Source: CAVVIH01 sp963748295 (lineage in GTDB: Bacteria > Acidobacteriota > Vicinamibacteria > Vicinamibacterales > 2-12-FULL-66-21). Taken from it: a DNA stretch of 64,000 nucleotides. Under the pieces are notes generated by a model, which was given only the letters and a program-made list of their open reading frames with translations, was not told where the DNA came from and did no database searches. Location of the stretch: the NCBI GenBank assembly GCA_963748295.1, contig CAVVIH010000006.1, positions 1,488,001 through 1,552,000 of the forward strand, in the 5' to 3' direction. Position numbers and translations under genes: made by a program. This document shows positions 38,900 through 48,929 of this stretch, in pieces. Positions within the stretch are counted from its first letter, which is position 1. Each line of letters starts with the position of its first letter.

Positions 38900-40136
38900 A
38901 TGAACCTGGCCGTCATATCCGTTCTCGCCCTCACGTTCGCGGTGGTCGTCAGCTGCGTCAGCCGGCTGAACGTCGGCGTGCTCTCGCTCGCGCTGGCCTG
39001 GATCGTCGGCGTCTACATCGGCGGCGTGCCGATCGCCACGATCCTGGGCGGCTTTCCGAGCCAGTTGTTCCTCACGCTGACCGGCGTGACGCTCCTCTTC
39101 GCGCTCGCCCAGACCAACGGCACGCTGGAGCTGATCACCCACCGGGCCGTACGCCTGTGCCGCGGAAACTGCGGGACGATTCCCGTGATGTTCTTCGTGC
39201 TCGGCGCGGCGCTGGCGTCAATCGGTCCGGGCAACATCGCGGCCGCGGCGCTGCTGGCGCCGATCGCGATGGCCACCGCAGGCCGGACGGGAATTCCACT
39301 CTTTCTCATGGCGATCATGGTGGGGAACGGCTGCAATTCCGGCGGACTCTCGCCATTCGCGCCGACCGGCATCATCGTCAACGGCCTGATGGCGCGAAAC
39401 GGCCTGCCCGGATTCGAGTGGCAGACCTATACATACAACCTGCTCGCTCATGCGGTCGTCGCGTTCGGCGGCTACGCCCTGTTCGGCGGACTGAAGCTGT
39501 TCGGCGGCAAGCCGGCTGCATCGGCCGCGGAAGAGGAACGGGTGGAGCGATTGCGCCGCCGGCACTGGATCACGATCGCGGTCATCACTGGCTTGATCCT
39601 GTCCGTGGTCGTCCTCGAAAGTGAACGTCGGCATGGCCGCGTTTCTTGGCGCCGTCATCATCGTCCTGACACGATCGGGAGATGACGGCGAAGCGTTCAA
39701 GAAGATGCCGTGGCGCGTGATCGTGATGGTGTGCGGCGTGACCGTGCTCATTTCGCTCGTCGAGCGCGCCCAGGGCCTCGATCTGCTCGTCTCGCTCGTC
39801 GCCAAAGTCGCGACCCCCGCAACCGTGACCGGCATCGTCGCGCTCTTCACCGGGCTCGTGTCGGTCTTCAGCAGCACCTCGGGTGTCGTGCTGCCGGCAT
39901 TCCTGCCGATGGTTCCCGGTCTCGTCGAGCAGCTTCCGAGCGCCAGCGCCATCGGCATCGCCAGCTCGATGAACGTCGGCGGCCACCTGGTGGACGTCTC
40001 GCCGCTGTCCACGATGGGCGCTCTTTGTATGGCCGGCGCCGCCGCTGACGAAAGCCGGGACTTGTTCAACAAACTGCTCGCATGGGGACTGTCGATGGCA
40101 TTCGTCGGCGCGGTTCTTTGTTATCTGATGTTCTGA
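38900..40136 (+). CDS. MatC/CitM-like dicarboxylate carrier (one frameshift)
   Basis: Ten or more hydrophobic segments are visible, beginning MNLAVISVLALTFAVVVSCV. Family traits are IGPGNIAAAALLAPIAMATA, GNGCNSGGLSPFAPTGIIVN and, in the second half, LVSVFSSTSGVVLPAFLPMV and SMNVGGHLVDVSPLSTMG, the paired re-entrant loops of ion-transporter-superfamily carriers for citrate, malonate or similar acids. The frame switches near 39618: one frame reads VVLESERRH, the other KVNVGMAAFLGAVII. Removing one base joins them into about 411 residues. With the hydratase and CoA-transferase it suggests uptake and CoA activation of a dicarboxylate. Confidence 0.8.
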
Positions 40137-40477
40137 CCTGCGTATTTGAGCAGACGCGTGTTCGAGGTGAGGAGATGACGGAGACGTGAGCTTTAACACG
40201 GAGGCACGGTGCCACGGGTACACGGAGGTGGCCAGTGGCCCGCCGGCCTTCGGCCTGCCCGGACGAATGGGCAAGACCCAAGCAGTGGCCGCGCGACGAG
40301 CCACTTGCATTCGCGGGTCTTGCCCGATTCGGGCCGCGCGCAGCGCGGCGCCACAGGCCATCATGTCACGCTGAATTGATTCTCAAACTCCGTGGGTCTC
40401 CGTGACTCCGTGTCTCCGTGTTGAAAATCTCCGTGAGCTCCGCCCACTCCGCACGTCGGACACCGTGAACTCGATCA
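40137..40477. repeat. Nested palindromic element (main part 40191-40427) between convergent genes
   Basis: The outermost arms are imperfect inverted repeats of CACGGAG units (40191-40228 versus 40388-40427). Inside them TGGCCAGTGGC (40229-40239) pairs with GCCACAGGCCA (40350-40360). Deeper, CGAATGGGCAAGACCC (40264-40279) pairs with the complement of 40315-40331 with one bulged base. The centre has AGTGGC (40284-40289) opposite GCCACT (40300-40305). A GGCC-TTCG-GGCC hairpin decorates the left side. No coding frame is credible. It fills the gap between the carrier and the SSS symporter genes. Confidence 0.8.
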
Positions 40478-42085
40478 TCAGAAGTACAGCCAGATCCCAA
40501 TGACACACGCGACGAGGATCGCGCTGATGAGGCGATCCATGCGTCGATCGCGCGTGTTGGCCGCGAACGTCGGCGCCGCGGTGCCGCCGAACGTGAGGCC
40601 GGCGATCTGCGCGGCCGGGGGCGGCGGCGCGGTCGCGCTCACGACGACGAGCACCGCCGAGCAGATCAGGAACAGGAACAGCGCGAAGTGCAGGAAGTTG
40701 ATCTCCGCGAACGCGAGCAGCAATCCGTCGAGATGTTGCTTGTTCAGTTCCGCGATCAGGCGCGCGGTGCCGATGACGAGGCCGGTCAGCAGCGCCGCCA
40801 TCGCGCCGCGGGCGTTCACGCGCTTCGAGAGAATGCCGATCAGGAACACCGCCGCAATCGGCGGCGAGATATACGCCTGCACGCTCTGCAGATACTGATA
40901 AATCTGTCCTGAGATCTGCTTCATCAGCGGAATCCACAGGAGTCCCAGCACGACCAGCAGCGCCGTCGACACGCGGCCGACCCAGACCAGCTTCCGTTCT
41001 GATGCATCCGGCCGGAGCTTGCGGTAGACGTCCCACGTGATCAGCGTCGAACATGAATTGAACACGGACGAGAGCGAGCTCATGAGGGCTGCGAGCAGCC
41101 CGGCGACGACGATTCCGCGCCATCCGGACGGCAGCAGCGCACCGACGAGGGCCGGCAACGCCTGATCGGGAGTTGACAGCGACAGCCGTCCCTGGCGAGA
41201 CAGGACGTAGGCGATCAGGCCGGGCACCACGAAGATGAACAGCGGCAGCAGCTTGAGGAATCCGGCGAATATGGCTCCGCGCCTCGCCTCTGTTTCGTTC
41301 TTTGCGGCCAGCACGCGCTGCACGATGAACTGGTCGGTGCACCAGTACCAGATCCCGAGGATCGGCGCGCCGAGGATGATGCCGGTCCACGGGAACGCCG
41401 GATCGCTGAGCGGCTTCCAGATCGAGAGGTGCGCCTCGCCGGCCTCGCGCATCATCACGTCCCAGCCGCCGATCGCGTCGAGCCCGAGCACGGTAACCGT
41501 GACGGCGCCGCCGATCAGCACGAACGCCTGCAGCAGGTCCGTGTAGAGGACCGCCCTCAGGCCGCCGAAGATCGTGTAAATACCTGTCGCGACGACAACG
41601 ACCAGCGCCCCCGTCCAGAAGTCGATCCCCATGAGCGCCTCGAACACGATCCCGCCGGCCGCGATCGTCACCGAGATCTTCGTGAGGATGTAGGCGACGA
41701 TCGAGACGCCGGCCAGATACCAGCGGGCGCCCGACGAGAAGCGGCGCTCGAGGAATTCGGGCATGGTGAACACGCCGCTGGCCAGGTAGAAGGGCACGAA
41801 GACCCACCCGAGGACCAGCAGCACCAGCGAGGCGAGGACCTCGAACTGCCCCACGGCGACGCCGCTCGCGGCGCCGGTGCCGGCCAGGCCGACCAGGTGT
41901 TCAGATCCGATGTTCGAGGCGAACAGCGATCCGCCGACGACGAACCAGCCGGCGTCCCTGCCTGCGAGGAAGTAGTCGGTCGCGGTTTCGCGGCCGGAGC
42001 GTTCGAGCCGCCAGGACCACAGGGCGACGCCGAACACGAGGACGAAGTAGACGGCTACGAGGAGCCAGTCGAGTGTCGAGAGCAT
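40478..42085 (-). CDS. Sodium:solute symporter (SSS/SGLT family)
   Basis: The protein has 535 residues from ATG 42085 (MLSTLDWLLVAVYFVLVFGV). SGLT motifs are DYFLAGRDAGWFVVGGSLFA, SNIGSEHLVGLAGTGAASGV, FTMPEFLERRFSSGARW, YTIFGGLRAVLYTDLLQAFV, WYWCTDQFIVQRVLAAKN and GLLAALMSSLSSVFNSCSTL, with about 14 membrane helices. Members move sugars, inositol or carboxylates with sodium; the WYWCTDQFIVQR motif is common among sugar/inositol-type members. The C-terminal helix is separated by an alanine/proline linker. The open frame extends upstream through remnants and repeats but lacks conserved sequence there. Confidence 0.92.
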   Translation of the reverse strand: MLSTLDWLLVAVYFVLVFGVALWSWRLERSGRETATDYFLAGRDAGWFVVGGSLFASNIGSEHLVGLAGTGAASGVAVGQFEVLASLVLLVLGWVFVPFYLASGVFTMPEFLERRFSSGARWYLAGVSIVAYILTKISVTIAAGGIVFEALMGIDFWTGALVVVVATGIYTIFGGLRAVLYTDLLQAFVLIGGAVTVTVLGLDAIGGWDVMMREAGEAHLSIWKPLSDPAFPWTGIILGAPILGIWYWCTDQFIVQRVLAAKNETEARRGAIFAGFLKLLPLFIFVVPGLIAYVLSRQGRLSLSTPDQALPALVGALLPSGWRGIVVAGLLAALMSSLSSVFNSCSTLITWDVYRKLRPDASERKLVWVGRVSTALLVVLGLLWIPLMKQISGQIYQYLQSVQAYISPPIAAVFLIGILSKRVNARGAMAALLTGLVIGTARLIAELNKQHLDGLLLAFAEINFLHFALFLFLICSAVLVVVSATAPPPPAAQIAGLTFGGTAAPTFAANTRDRRMDRLISAILVACVIGIWLYF

Positions 42086-42117
42086 CGTGCGGGGTAGCTT
42101 AACCGAGATGCCCCAGC

Positions 42118-42182
42118 CACGTGGACGTGCCACGTGCCATGTGCGACGTGCTGACTTGTCACGTGCGACGTGCTGACTTGCG
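42118..42182. repeat. CACGTGCGACGTG-type repeat, copy 2
   Basis: Units CACGTGGACGTGCCACGTGC are followed by two copies of GTGCGACGTGCTGACTTG (42141-42158 and 42163-42180). It lies 33 bp upstream of the SSS symporter start. Twenty bases are identical to copy 1 at 30270-30289. Confidence 0.75.
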
Positions 42183-42351
42183 CGGAGTTTGGAGCTGAGG
42201 TCGATGTGAGAATTCCACCTGTCCGCTCGAGCAGCGGGGAGAGCCCTGCGCATCCTCCTCCAGAACGGCGGTGCATTTAGGGCATGGACATTCGTCGCCT
42301 TTCCCATGGCCCTGTTCGGTTGCCACTCGCAGCGCAAGCCCAAAGTCGGAC

Positions 42352-42878
42352 TCAGGCTCCCAAGGGTGTCGGCACGTCGCGTTCCTCGACGGTGATTATT
42401 TCCCTGAGCGTTGTGGGAGGTGGAGGCGTACGTCCAGTAAATGCCCGTACCAAAAACAAGCGTAGCCCCGGCGTATCGAATCGACACGGTGCTGTAATCG
42501 ACGTCTGCCTTTTTGTGCGGCTGGGCTCCTCGTGGGGTTGCAAACATCCTGATCCCCGAAGCGAGAGGGTCCTGACTGCGGGCACACTGGAGGTTTCCAG
42601 AGGCGCCCCTCGCAGGCTTCAAGACGACCGAAGCCATCCTGGCCTCAGTCACGATCGTGAGAGGCTGATGGCCCTCCTTTGAAAACCGAATCAGCTCCAT
42701 CGGGCGCGGTAGCTTGAACTGGCCCAGATCGTCTGTGTGGACTCCTTAGTGGACCAGCTCACTACCCTGTACGTCGCCGAGCGGCCGGCCAGAGGGATCA
42801 CTCACGCGGCCGGTTATCGTGTCTTGCCGTGCGGCGACGCCGCAAAGAAAGATGACGAGGTACGGAGATGAGCCGCAA
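42352..42878 (-). pseudogene. Remnant of a secreted carboxypeptidase-regulatory-like protein
   Basis: Reading the minus strand gives a hydrophobic leader (SPYLVIFLCGVAARQ) and a classic Ig-like start, DTITGRVSDPSGRPLGDVQG. A TAA at 42748-42746 then interrupts the frame, and GVHTDDLGQFKLPRPMELIR follows. Downstream, VDYSTVSIRYAGATLVFGTG is coding-like, and the ending (LREIITVEERDVPTPLGA) is in a different frame. No ATG, GTG or TTG with a ribosome-binding site precedes the leader. An internal stop, a frameshift and a missing start together mark a decayed gene, although consensus errors could contribute. Confidence 0.55.
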
Positions 42879-43829
42879 GCCAGAGTGCGCTACCACCGGA
42901 TCCATTTCCAATGCAAGAACGTGACAGCAGCGAGCAACTCCGGCGCGTCCTACCGGCTGACCGAGAAGCCTCGATACCCTCTGCTCGGACCGATTGTCCC
43001 GAGGAGCCTGGTCTGGCCGGCTGCCGCGCCGGTGAAATAGTGGTGCCACCAGAAGAAAGGAGCATCGAAAGTCCTCTACTCGCTGCCAGCGATGTTCAAT
43101 CGGTGGTGCTTCGGGACATCGACCTCACGGACGAGGACCAGACGACAACGCCGCTTCGGCGCATGACAAAGCGAAGACCCGAATGACCCCCTCCGACCGA
43201 ACGATCCCCAGTTCGCGCGACGCGGCGTCCACGACGCGGGTGTTGCGCCAACGCGGCTCCAGCCGCAGCACAGGTCTTCCGGGGTGTTCATCGTCGGCTT
43301 TCGAGTCGAGCTGAACCGAAAACACCGTCGCCCGCCACTCCGGCTCCGATTCGATTCTGGAGCGGTACCAGCAGTCGATATTGTCCACCAACTGGGGTCA
43401 GTGAGTTCTTCATGGCAGCGGTCGTTTCGCTCGCCCACGGCTGAACTGCAGCCGGTCACACACGTATACATTGGTGACCAGGGCAAGACATCTAGTTTAG
43501 TCGAAGAGATCAGACGAATTATGCGACTACAAGAAGACATCGGCCGCCGCACGGTGACGGGTTCGGCCGACGGACGCCGTTGGAGCACGCCGCTTCAGTG
43601 CGCAGCCGGAACGCGCGCGGAGCGATTCCTCGCGCTGATTCGTGTGGTGCCATCCGTGATGTCGAGAACACCCTTGGCGCATCGGTGCGCCTGACGGATG
43701 TCGTCCTGACCGTCCGCTAGTCGGCGCGGTACCGGAGATCGAGCGAAGGGCGCGTTCCCGGCGTGCAGCGGCGGCCCGGCGGCCGGACCCGTCGCCGGCT
43801 TACACGCCGATGTCTCGCGAGCCGAGGAT
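42879..43829. other. Region without an intact gene
   Basis: All frames are short. A minus-strand segment at 43125-43391 is coding-like and listed separately. On the plus strand a segment ending at TAG 43720 (CGAIRDVENTLGASVRL and onward) also has protein-like composition but no start. I see no transposase, tRNA or phage feature. The region looks like accumulated gene fragments. Confidence 0.45.
43125..43391 (-). pseudogene. Coding-like fragment, possibly LURP-one/scramblase-related
   Basis: The 88-codon frame reads WYRSRIESEPEWRATVFSVQ, then HPGRPVLRLEPRWRNTRVVD and AASRELGIVRSEGVIRVF. Codon third positions are GC-rich as in real genes. The pattern VVDAASRELGIVRSEGVI resembles the conserved strand-turn-strand of LURP-one-related/phospholipid-scramblase-like proteins. 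Both ends are missing and only a TTG could start it, so it is more likely a fragment than a gene. Confidence 0.3.
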
Positions 43830-45215
43830 TCAGCACGCGCACTTGCCCTCAATCCAGCCGCCGGTGAAGCCTGCCTTGCACAGGCCGCGGACGATGTAGG
43901 GGTTTTTCTTCATCACGTTCCACACCAGGCCGCTGCGCAGGTTCTCGGCCATCAGCACGATCGGCCCCTGGTCGATGCCGAGATAGTCGTCGGAAAACCA
44001 GGCCTGATCGCCGATCGATCCCGCTTCGGGCCTGGCGCCCGCCTTCGCAAACGTTGGATTGAACGCGTCGATGAAGCCGTATTTCTGAAACAGCCGGTCG
44101 CCGTACTTCGCCTGCAGGGCTTTCAGGGCCGGCACCACAATCTCCGGCGCGAACGGCAGCGACCCGCCCGCTGCCGTCGGCGCGATCGTCCCGTCGTCGC
44201 GGATATCGTCCGCGCTGGCGCCGCGCGCCCAGTAGGTGTGGAACTGGATCTCGCGGCCATCCACGGTGGCTTTGACGTTGTTGGGCCCGTTGCACGCGGT
44301 CAGGCCCCAGATGCTGTCGCTGTAGTCGCGGAACCTGTTCGGATTGTCGGCGGCGTAGGCACGCTGCGCGTAGGTCGCCCGCCGCGAGTTCTCGAAGTAG
44401 TCGATCTTCTTCTCGCGCATGTAGGAGTCCTGGATGCCGCGGAAGTCGATCCAGACGTGGGAGTACTGATGGATGAAGAGGGGCGCGTAATTGACGAACT
44501 CCTGGCCGTAGAACGTCGCCCACTTGTAGTTCTCGAGCCGCGCCGGCCAGGCGTCCGGCGAGATGGGATAGGTCGGCGATCCCATCGCCAGCACGTACAA
44601 CAACATGGCTTCCTCGTAGCCCTTGTAGTCGTGCGTGTGCATCCCTTTGTCCGGATACCAGCCCATCGCGACGAGCGGCGGCCGCGGCTGCATCCAGTTC
44701 CACTCGACCCGTCTGTAGAGCCGGTCGGCGAGATCGCGGATCTCTTTCTCGACCGGATCGTCGCGATCGAAGTACGACTGGGCGAACAGCACACCGCCCA
44801 TGAGCAGCGTCGTGTCGATCGACGACAGTTCGACGTTCTTGAAGCGGCGGCCCGTCTTCATGTCGAGGAAGTGGTAGAAGAATCCCTTGTAGCCGGTGAC
44901 GTCCGCCGCGGAGTCGTTCTGCGGCGCAGTCCAGAGAAACCGCAGTGTCGTCAACGTCCTCTGACGTGCCTGGTCGCGCGTCACGTAGCCGCGCTCGGCG
45001 CCGACGCCGTAGGCCGTCAGTCCGAAGCCAATTGACGCAATGCTCGAGAAGTTGATCGTCGGCCAGCGATCCGGCACGAGCCCGTTCTCGGGATTCGTCA
45101 CGTCCCAGAACCACTGGAACGTTCGCTGCTCGAGCGTCTCGACGAACGGATCCGTCTGCGGGGCGCCGGCCCAGACGCTCACCAGAATCAGGCAGGACGC
45201 AATCAAGCGCTTCAT
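43830..45215 (-). CDS. Glucoamylase-like family protein (GH144-type beta-1,2-glucanase candidate)
   Basis: The protein has 461 residues with a signal peptide (MKRLIASCLILVSVWAGAPQ). The (alpha/alpha)6-type sequence includes TFQWFWDVTNPENGLVPDRW, SSIASIGFGLTAYGVGAERG, GYKGFFYHFLDMKTGRRF, ELSSIDTTLLMGGVLFAQSY, QYSHVWIDFRGIQDSYM and IWGLTACNGPNNVKAT. This is the PF10091 glycoamylase-like pattern, whose characterised members include GH144 endo-beta-1,2-glucanases. The substrate here is inferred. ATG 45215 overlaps the sulfatase stop (ATGA), so it is the last gene of the coupled GH3-sulfatase-GH144 unit. It ends in CKAGFTGGWIEGKCAC. Confidence 0.82.
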   Translation of the reverse strand: MKRLIASCLILVSVWAGAPQTDPFVETLEQRTFQWFWDVTNPENGLVPDRWPTINFSSIASIGFGLTAYGVGAERGYVTRDQARQRTLTTLRFLWTAPQNDSAADVTGYKGFFYHFLDMKTGRRFKNVELSSIDTTLLMGGVLFAQSYFDRDDPVEKEIRDLADRLYRRVEWNWMQPRPPLVAMGWYPDKGMHTHDYKGYEEAMLLYVLAMGSPTYPISPDAWPARLENYKWATFYGQEFVNYAPLFIHQYSHVWIDFRGIQDSYMREKKIDYFENSRRATYAQRAYAADNPNRFRDYSDSIWGLTACNGPNNVKATVDGREIQFHTYWARGASADDIRDDGTIAPTAAGGSLPFAPEIVVPALKALQAKYGDRLFQKYGFIDAFNPTFAKAGARPEAGSIGDQAWFSDDYLGIDQGPIVLMAENLRSGLVWNVMKKNPYIVRGLCKAGFTGGWIEGKCAC

Positions 45216-46666
45216 TTTTCCTTCTTCCGCTCGATCGCCTGGAAACTGCCGCGCCGGAGAGGCACGCTCATTCCGCCGGTCGATTCGAGGATGTCCCAGA
45301 GGCGGCTGCGCATCGATTCGACTCTCGCTTTGTGCTCTGGCGCGGCGATCAGGTTGCGGCGCTCCTGCGGATCGCTCTGGAGATCGTAGAGCTCCTGGAT
45401 GTCCCACACACCCGGATAGTAGATGAACTTGTACCTGTCGTTGCGAAGAGCCAGCGTGGTCGGCGTGTGAGGGAACGCATACTCCCAGTAATACTCGTAG
45501 ACCATTTCGCCATCCACAGCGACGCTGTCGCCTCGAAGGGCCGCAAGCACGGACCTGCCGTCGATCGCTTCCTGGCTGCGGACGCCGGCGAGATCCAGCA
45601 CGGTCGGCGCAATGTCGATGTTTCGCACGAGCTGGTTCACGACCGAACCCGCAGGCACGTAGCCCGGCGCGTAGACCAGCATCGGAATGCGGATCGATTC
45701 CTCGTACGCGTTGCGCTTGTCGATCAATCCGTGCTCGCCGAGCAGGAACCCGTTGTCGCTCATGTAAATCACGAGCGTGGATTTGCTCAGGCCCGATGCT
45801 TCGAGGTAATCGAGCATCCGGCCGACGCTTTCATCGAGCGCCAGCAGGGTCTCGCAATACGCGCGATAGAAGGCGTCGAACTCGAGGGCGCCGTGATACA
45901 TGAAGTCCACGCCGTGCCAGCTGTTCCGCTGCTCTTTCACCCATCGTGGCTTCAGCTCGTAATTCGCGGGCGTGTCCGCCATCGTTTCCGGATAAGGAAT
46001 CGGCGCGTTCGCGTAAGCGCCGCGATGTCGTGGGGCCGGCTCGAATTCTGAGTGAACCGCCTTGTGCGCGAGCGTCAGGAAGAACGGCTTCGAGGGATCG
46101 GCGGTTGCCTGGGTCTTCAACCAGCCGATCGCTTGATCGGTCAGAACATCCGTCGTGTAGCCCTTGATCTGGCTGCGCGCGCCGTTGATGTTGAGCGTCG
46201 GATCCTGGTAGACGCCCTGGCCCATGAAGCTCACCCAGTGATCGAATCCCTTCTGCGGCGCGTCGTTCTCTTCCCCCATGTGCCATTTGCCCACGTAGGC
46301 CGTCCGATAGCCGGCGCGCTGCAGGCGCTCGGGAAAGAAGACGGTTCCGGCGGGAATCGGCGACGTGTTGTCGACAATGCCGTGGCGATGCGCGTAAAGG
46401 CCGGTGAGAATCGACGCACGGCTCGGCGAGCAGAGCGCCGTCGTCACTATCGCGTTGCGGACGTGTGCGCCTCCCGTCGCCATCCGGTCGAGATTCGGCG
46501 TGCGCAGAAACGGCGGCGCGCCAGCGACGAAGCTCATGAAGTCGAACCGGTGATCGTCGCTCAGAATCAGGACGACGTTTCGAGGCGGTGTGCGGGCTGG
46601 TTGAGCGGCTGCCGCGACGGGGATCAGGAAAGATAAGGTGAACGCGAGCAGAAACGGTCGTCTCAC
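45212..46666 (-). CDS. Secreted sulfatase (formylglycine-dependent)
   Basis: The protein has 484 residues from GTG 46666, which overlaps the GH3 stop (GTGA). A signal peptide (PFLLAFTLSFLIPVAAAAQP) precedes RNVVLILSDDHRFDFMSF with metal ligands Asp37-Asp38. Cys79-Ser-Pro-Ser-Arg83 (TTALCSPSRASILTG) is the type I sulfatase motif whose cysteine is converted to formylglycine. Further motifs are AYVGKWHMGEENDAPQKGFD and IYMSDNGFLLGEHGLIDKRN. It removes sulfate esters from glycans or other molecules in the periplasm. Placement between GH3 and GH144 implies a sulfated glucan-type substrate. A maturation enzyme is not in the window. Confidence 0.92.
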   Translation of the reverse strand: MRRPFLLAFTLSFLIPVAAAAQPARTPPRNVVLILSDDHRFDFMSFVAGAPPFLRTPNLDRMATGGAHVRNAIVTTALCSPSRASILTGLYAHRHGIVDNTSPIPAGTVFFPERLQRAGYRTAYVGKWHMGEENDAPQKGFDHWVSFMGQGVYQDPTLNINGARSQIKGYTTDVLTDQAIGWLKTQATADPSKPFFLTLAHKAVHSEFEPAPRHRGAYANAPIPYPETMADTPANYELKPRWVKEQRNSWHGVDFMYHGALEFDAFYRAYCETLLALDESVGRMLDYLEASGLSKSTLVIYMSDNGFLLGEHGLIDKRNAYEESIRIPMLVYAPGYVPAGSVVNQLVRNIDIAPTVLDLAGVRSQEAIDGRSVLAALRGDSVAVDGEMVYEYYWEYAFPHTPTTLALRNDRYKFIYYPGVWDIQELYDLQSDPQERRNLIAAPEHKARVESMRSRLWDILESTGGMSVPLRRGSFQAIERKKEK

Positions 46667-48908
46667 CTGACCTCCAGCGGAACCGTCACCCCGCCGGCGG
46701 AACTGTTGCTGACACGAACGGAGAACGCTCCTGGTTCGACGATCCACTTCAGGTCGCGATTGTAGAAACCCAGCTCGCGAGGTCCGAGCGTGAACTCGAT
46801 CTGCCTGCGCTCCCCAGCCTTCAACGGGACGCGGCGGAACGCTTTCAGCTCCTGAATCGGCGGCGTCACGCTGTCGAACGAGATCCGAGACATAGACCTG
46901 CACCACTTCATCACCGTCCCGGCTGCCGGCGTTCTCCACCGTCACCGTGAGCGTTGCCGTTCCATCGGGCCCGATGCTGGGCGCGCTGAAGCGCGCATCG
47001 GAAATCCGGAATTGCGTGTAGCTCAAACCGTGGCCGAACGGATACAGCGGCGTCCACGGCACGTCGAGGTACTTCGACGTGTATTTCTCCTTCTCGTTCG
47101 GCGGCCGGCCGGTGGTCTTGTAGTTGTAGTAGATCGGCGCCTGCCCGTCGCCCGCGGAAACGTCACCGGCAGCTTTCCGCCTGGATTGACGCGCCCGAAC
47201 AGTACATCTGCCACGGCATTGCCGGCTTCGGTGCCGCCGGGAACCACGCTTCGACGATCGCCGGCGCGTGCTCCGCGAGCCACTCGATCGCGAGCGGCCG
47301 GCCGTTCATCAGCACGACCGCGACCGGCTTGTTCAGCGCGACGATGCGCTTCGCGAGATCGAGCTGGCGGCCCGGCAGATCCAGCGACGCTCGCGAGGAC
47401 GCCTCGCCGCTCATCGCTCCTGTTTCGCCAATCACCAGGACAATCGCATCCGCGTTCGACGCTGTCTTCACGGCTTGATCGATTGCCGCGTCAGCGGCTG
47501 CGTCGCCGGCCGGCGCCGCTGCCAGCACCTCGAGATCCAGGTCGACGCCCTTCGCGTAAGTCACCGCAGTCGCTGGTGACACGGCCGCACGGATCCCCTG
47601 CAGCACCGTGACGACGTCGGCCTCCTTCCCGTCTCCGGTCCAGTTGCCCATCATCTCGGGACGGTTGTCGGCGAGCGGACCGATGACGGCGAGGCGCGCG
47701 ATGGCCGGCGCCAGGGGCAGGGTTTCGCGATCGTTTTTGAGGAGCACCATCGACCGCGCCGCAATTCGCCGCGCCGCGGTGCGGTACTCGGCGCGCATGA
47801 TCGTCGCCTTCTCGCGTGCGGCGTCCGCGTACGGCTGTTCGAAGATCCCGGCGCGGATCTTCATGCGCAGCACGCGGCGCACGGCCTCGTCGACGGCTTC
47901 GATCGGCAGACGTCCCTCTTTCACGAGTCGGGGGCCCTCGGTCGCGTAGGACCGGCTGACCATCTCCATGTCGACACCAGACGTCAGCGCCTGACGCGCC
48001 GCGTCTGCCGCGTCCGCGGCAAGACGATGATTGATCAGCTCCGTCACCGAGTTGTAGTCGGAGACAACGACGCCGTCGAAGCGCCATTCGCGACGGAGCA
48101 CGGTCGAGAGCGTGAAGGGATTCGCCGACGCAGGTACGCCGTTGAGATCGTTGAACGCGCTCATGAACGTCCCGACGCCGGCGTCGACGGCCGCCTTGAA
48201 CGGCGGAAAGTACACGCTGCGCAGCGTGTGCTCCGACATGTCGGTCGTGTTGTAGTCGCGCCCGGCTTCGGCGGCGCCGTAGGCGACCCAGTGCTTGGCG
48301 CAGGCAATCACCCGGTCGGGCCGGCTGAAGTCGTCGCCCTGGAAACCGCGGACGCGCGCGGTCGCCATGATCGAGCCCAGATGCGCGTCTTCGCCGGATC
48401 CCTCGGCGATGCGGCCCCACCTCGCGTCGCGCGCGATGTCGACCATCGGCGCAAACGTCCAGTGCAGGCCGGCGGCTTTGGCCTCGGCCGCCGCAATCGC
48501 CGCGGCCTCCTCGACCGCCTGCGGATCCCAGCTCGCCGTTTCGCCAAGGGGAATCGGAAAGACCGTTCTGTATCCGTGAATGACGTCGAACGCGAAGATC
48601 ACCGGAATGCGCAGCCGCGACTCCTCCATCGCGACGCGCTGCATCGCGTTGACGTTGTCAGCGCCGCGGACGTTCAGCGTCGAACCGAGCAGTCCCTTGC
48701 GCACCAGATCGAGATGCTCGGGCCTGAACCGTCCATCGGCGTGGCCGTCGAGCTGCTGCAGCTGGCCGAACTTCTCCTCGATCGTCATGCGCGCGAGCAG
48801 ATCGTTGACGCGCGACTCGACGCCGGATGTCTTGTGCGCCCCGCTCTGAAGCACGAGCGAGGCGCCCACCATCACGGCGCAGAGGGTCGGGGATATTCCG
48901 GCGGTCAT
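46663..48908 (-). CDS. Glycoside hydrolase family 3 (three frameshifts)
   Basis: ATG 48908 begins a signal-like leader. The (beta/alpha)8 domain carries RVNDLLARMTIEEKFGQLQQ, IPVIFAFDVIHGYRTVFPIP, EGSGEDAHLGSIMATARVRG and GVVVSDYNSVTELINHRLAA with the nucleophile Asp. The second domain includes MVLLKNDRETLPLAPAIARL. Near 47228 one C is missing from a C run (WFPAAPK should be WFPGGTEAGNAVADVLFG). Near 47140 another base is missing (GQAPIYYNYKTTGRPP). Near 46886 one base is extra (before SVTPPIQELKAFRRVPLKAG). Repaired length is about 748 residues and ends in an Fn3-like domain. It is a likely beta-glucosidase acting after the endoglucanase. Confidence 0.85.
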
Positions 48909-48929
48909 GGCTTGTGGTTCCTCGAGGCT

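Noticed and set aside
40478..42700. A 740-residue version of the SSS symporter
   Set aside because: The extra N-terminal part runs through repeats and a gene remnant; conserved sequence begins at ATG 42085.
43595..43852. Minus-strand 85-codon frame
   Set aside because: Its composition is out-of-frame-like and it overlaps the end of the GH144-type gene.
45212..47062. A fused GH3-tail/sulfatase protein of 616 residues
   Set aside because: The apparent fusion is created by a frameshift in GH3; the sulfatase has its own GTG start and signal peptide.
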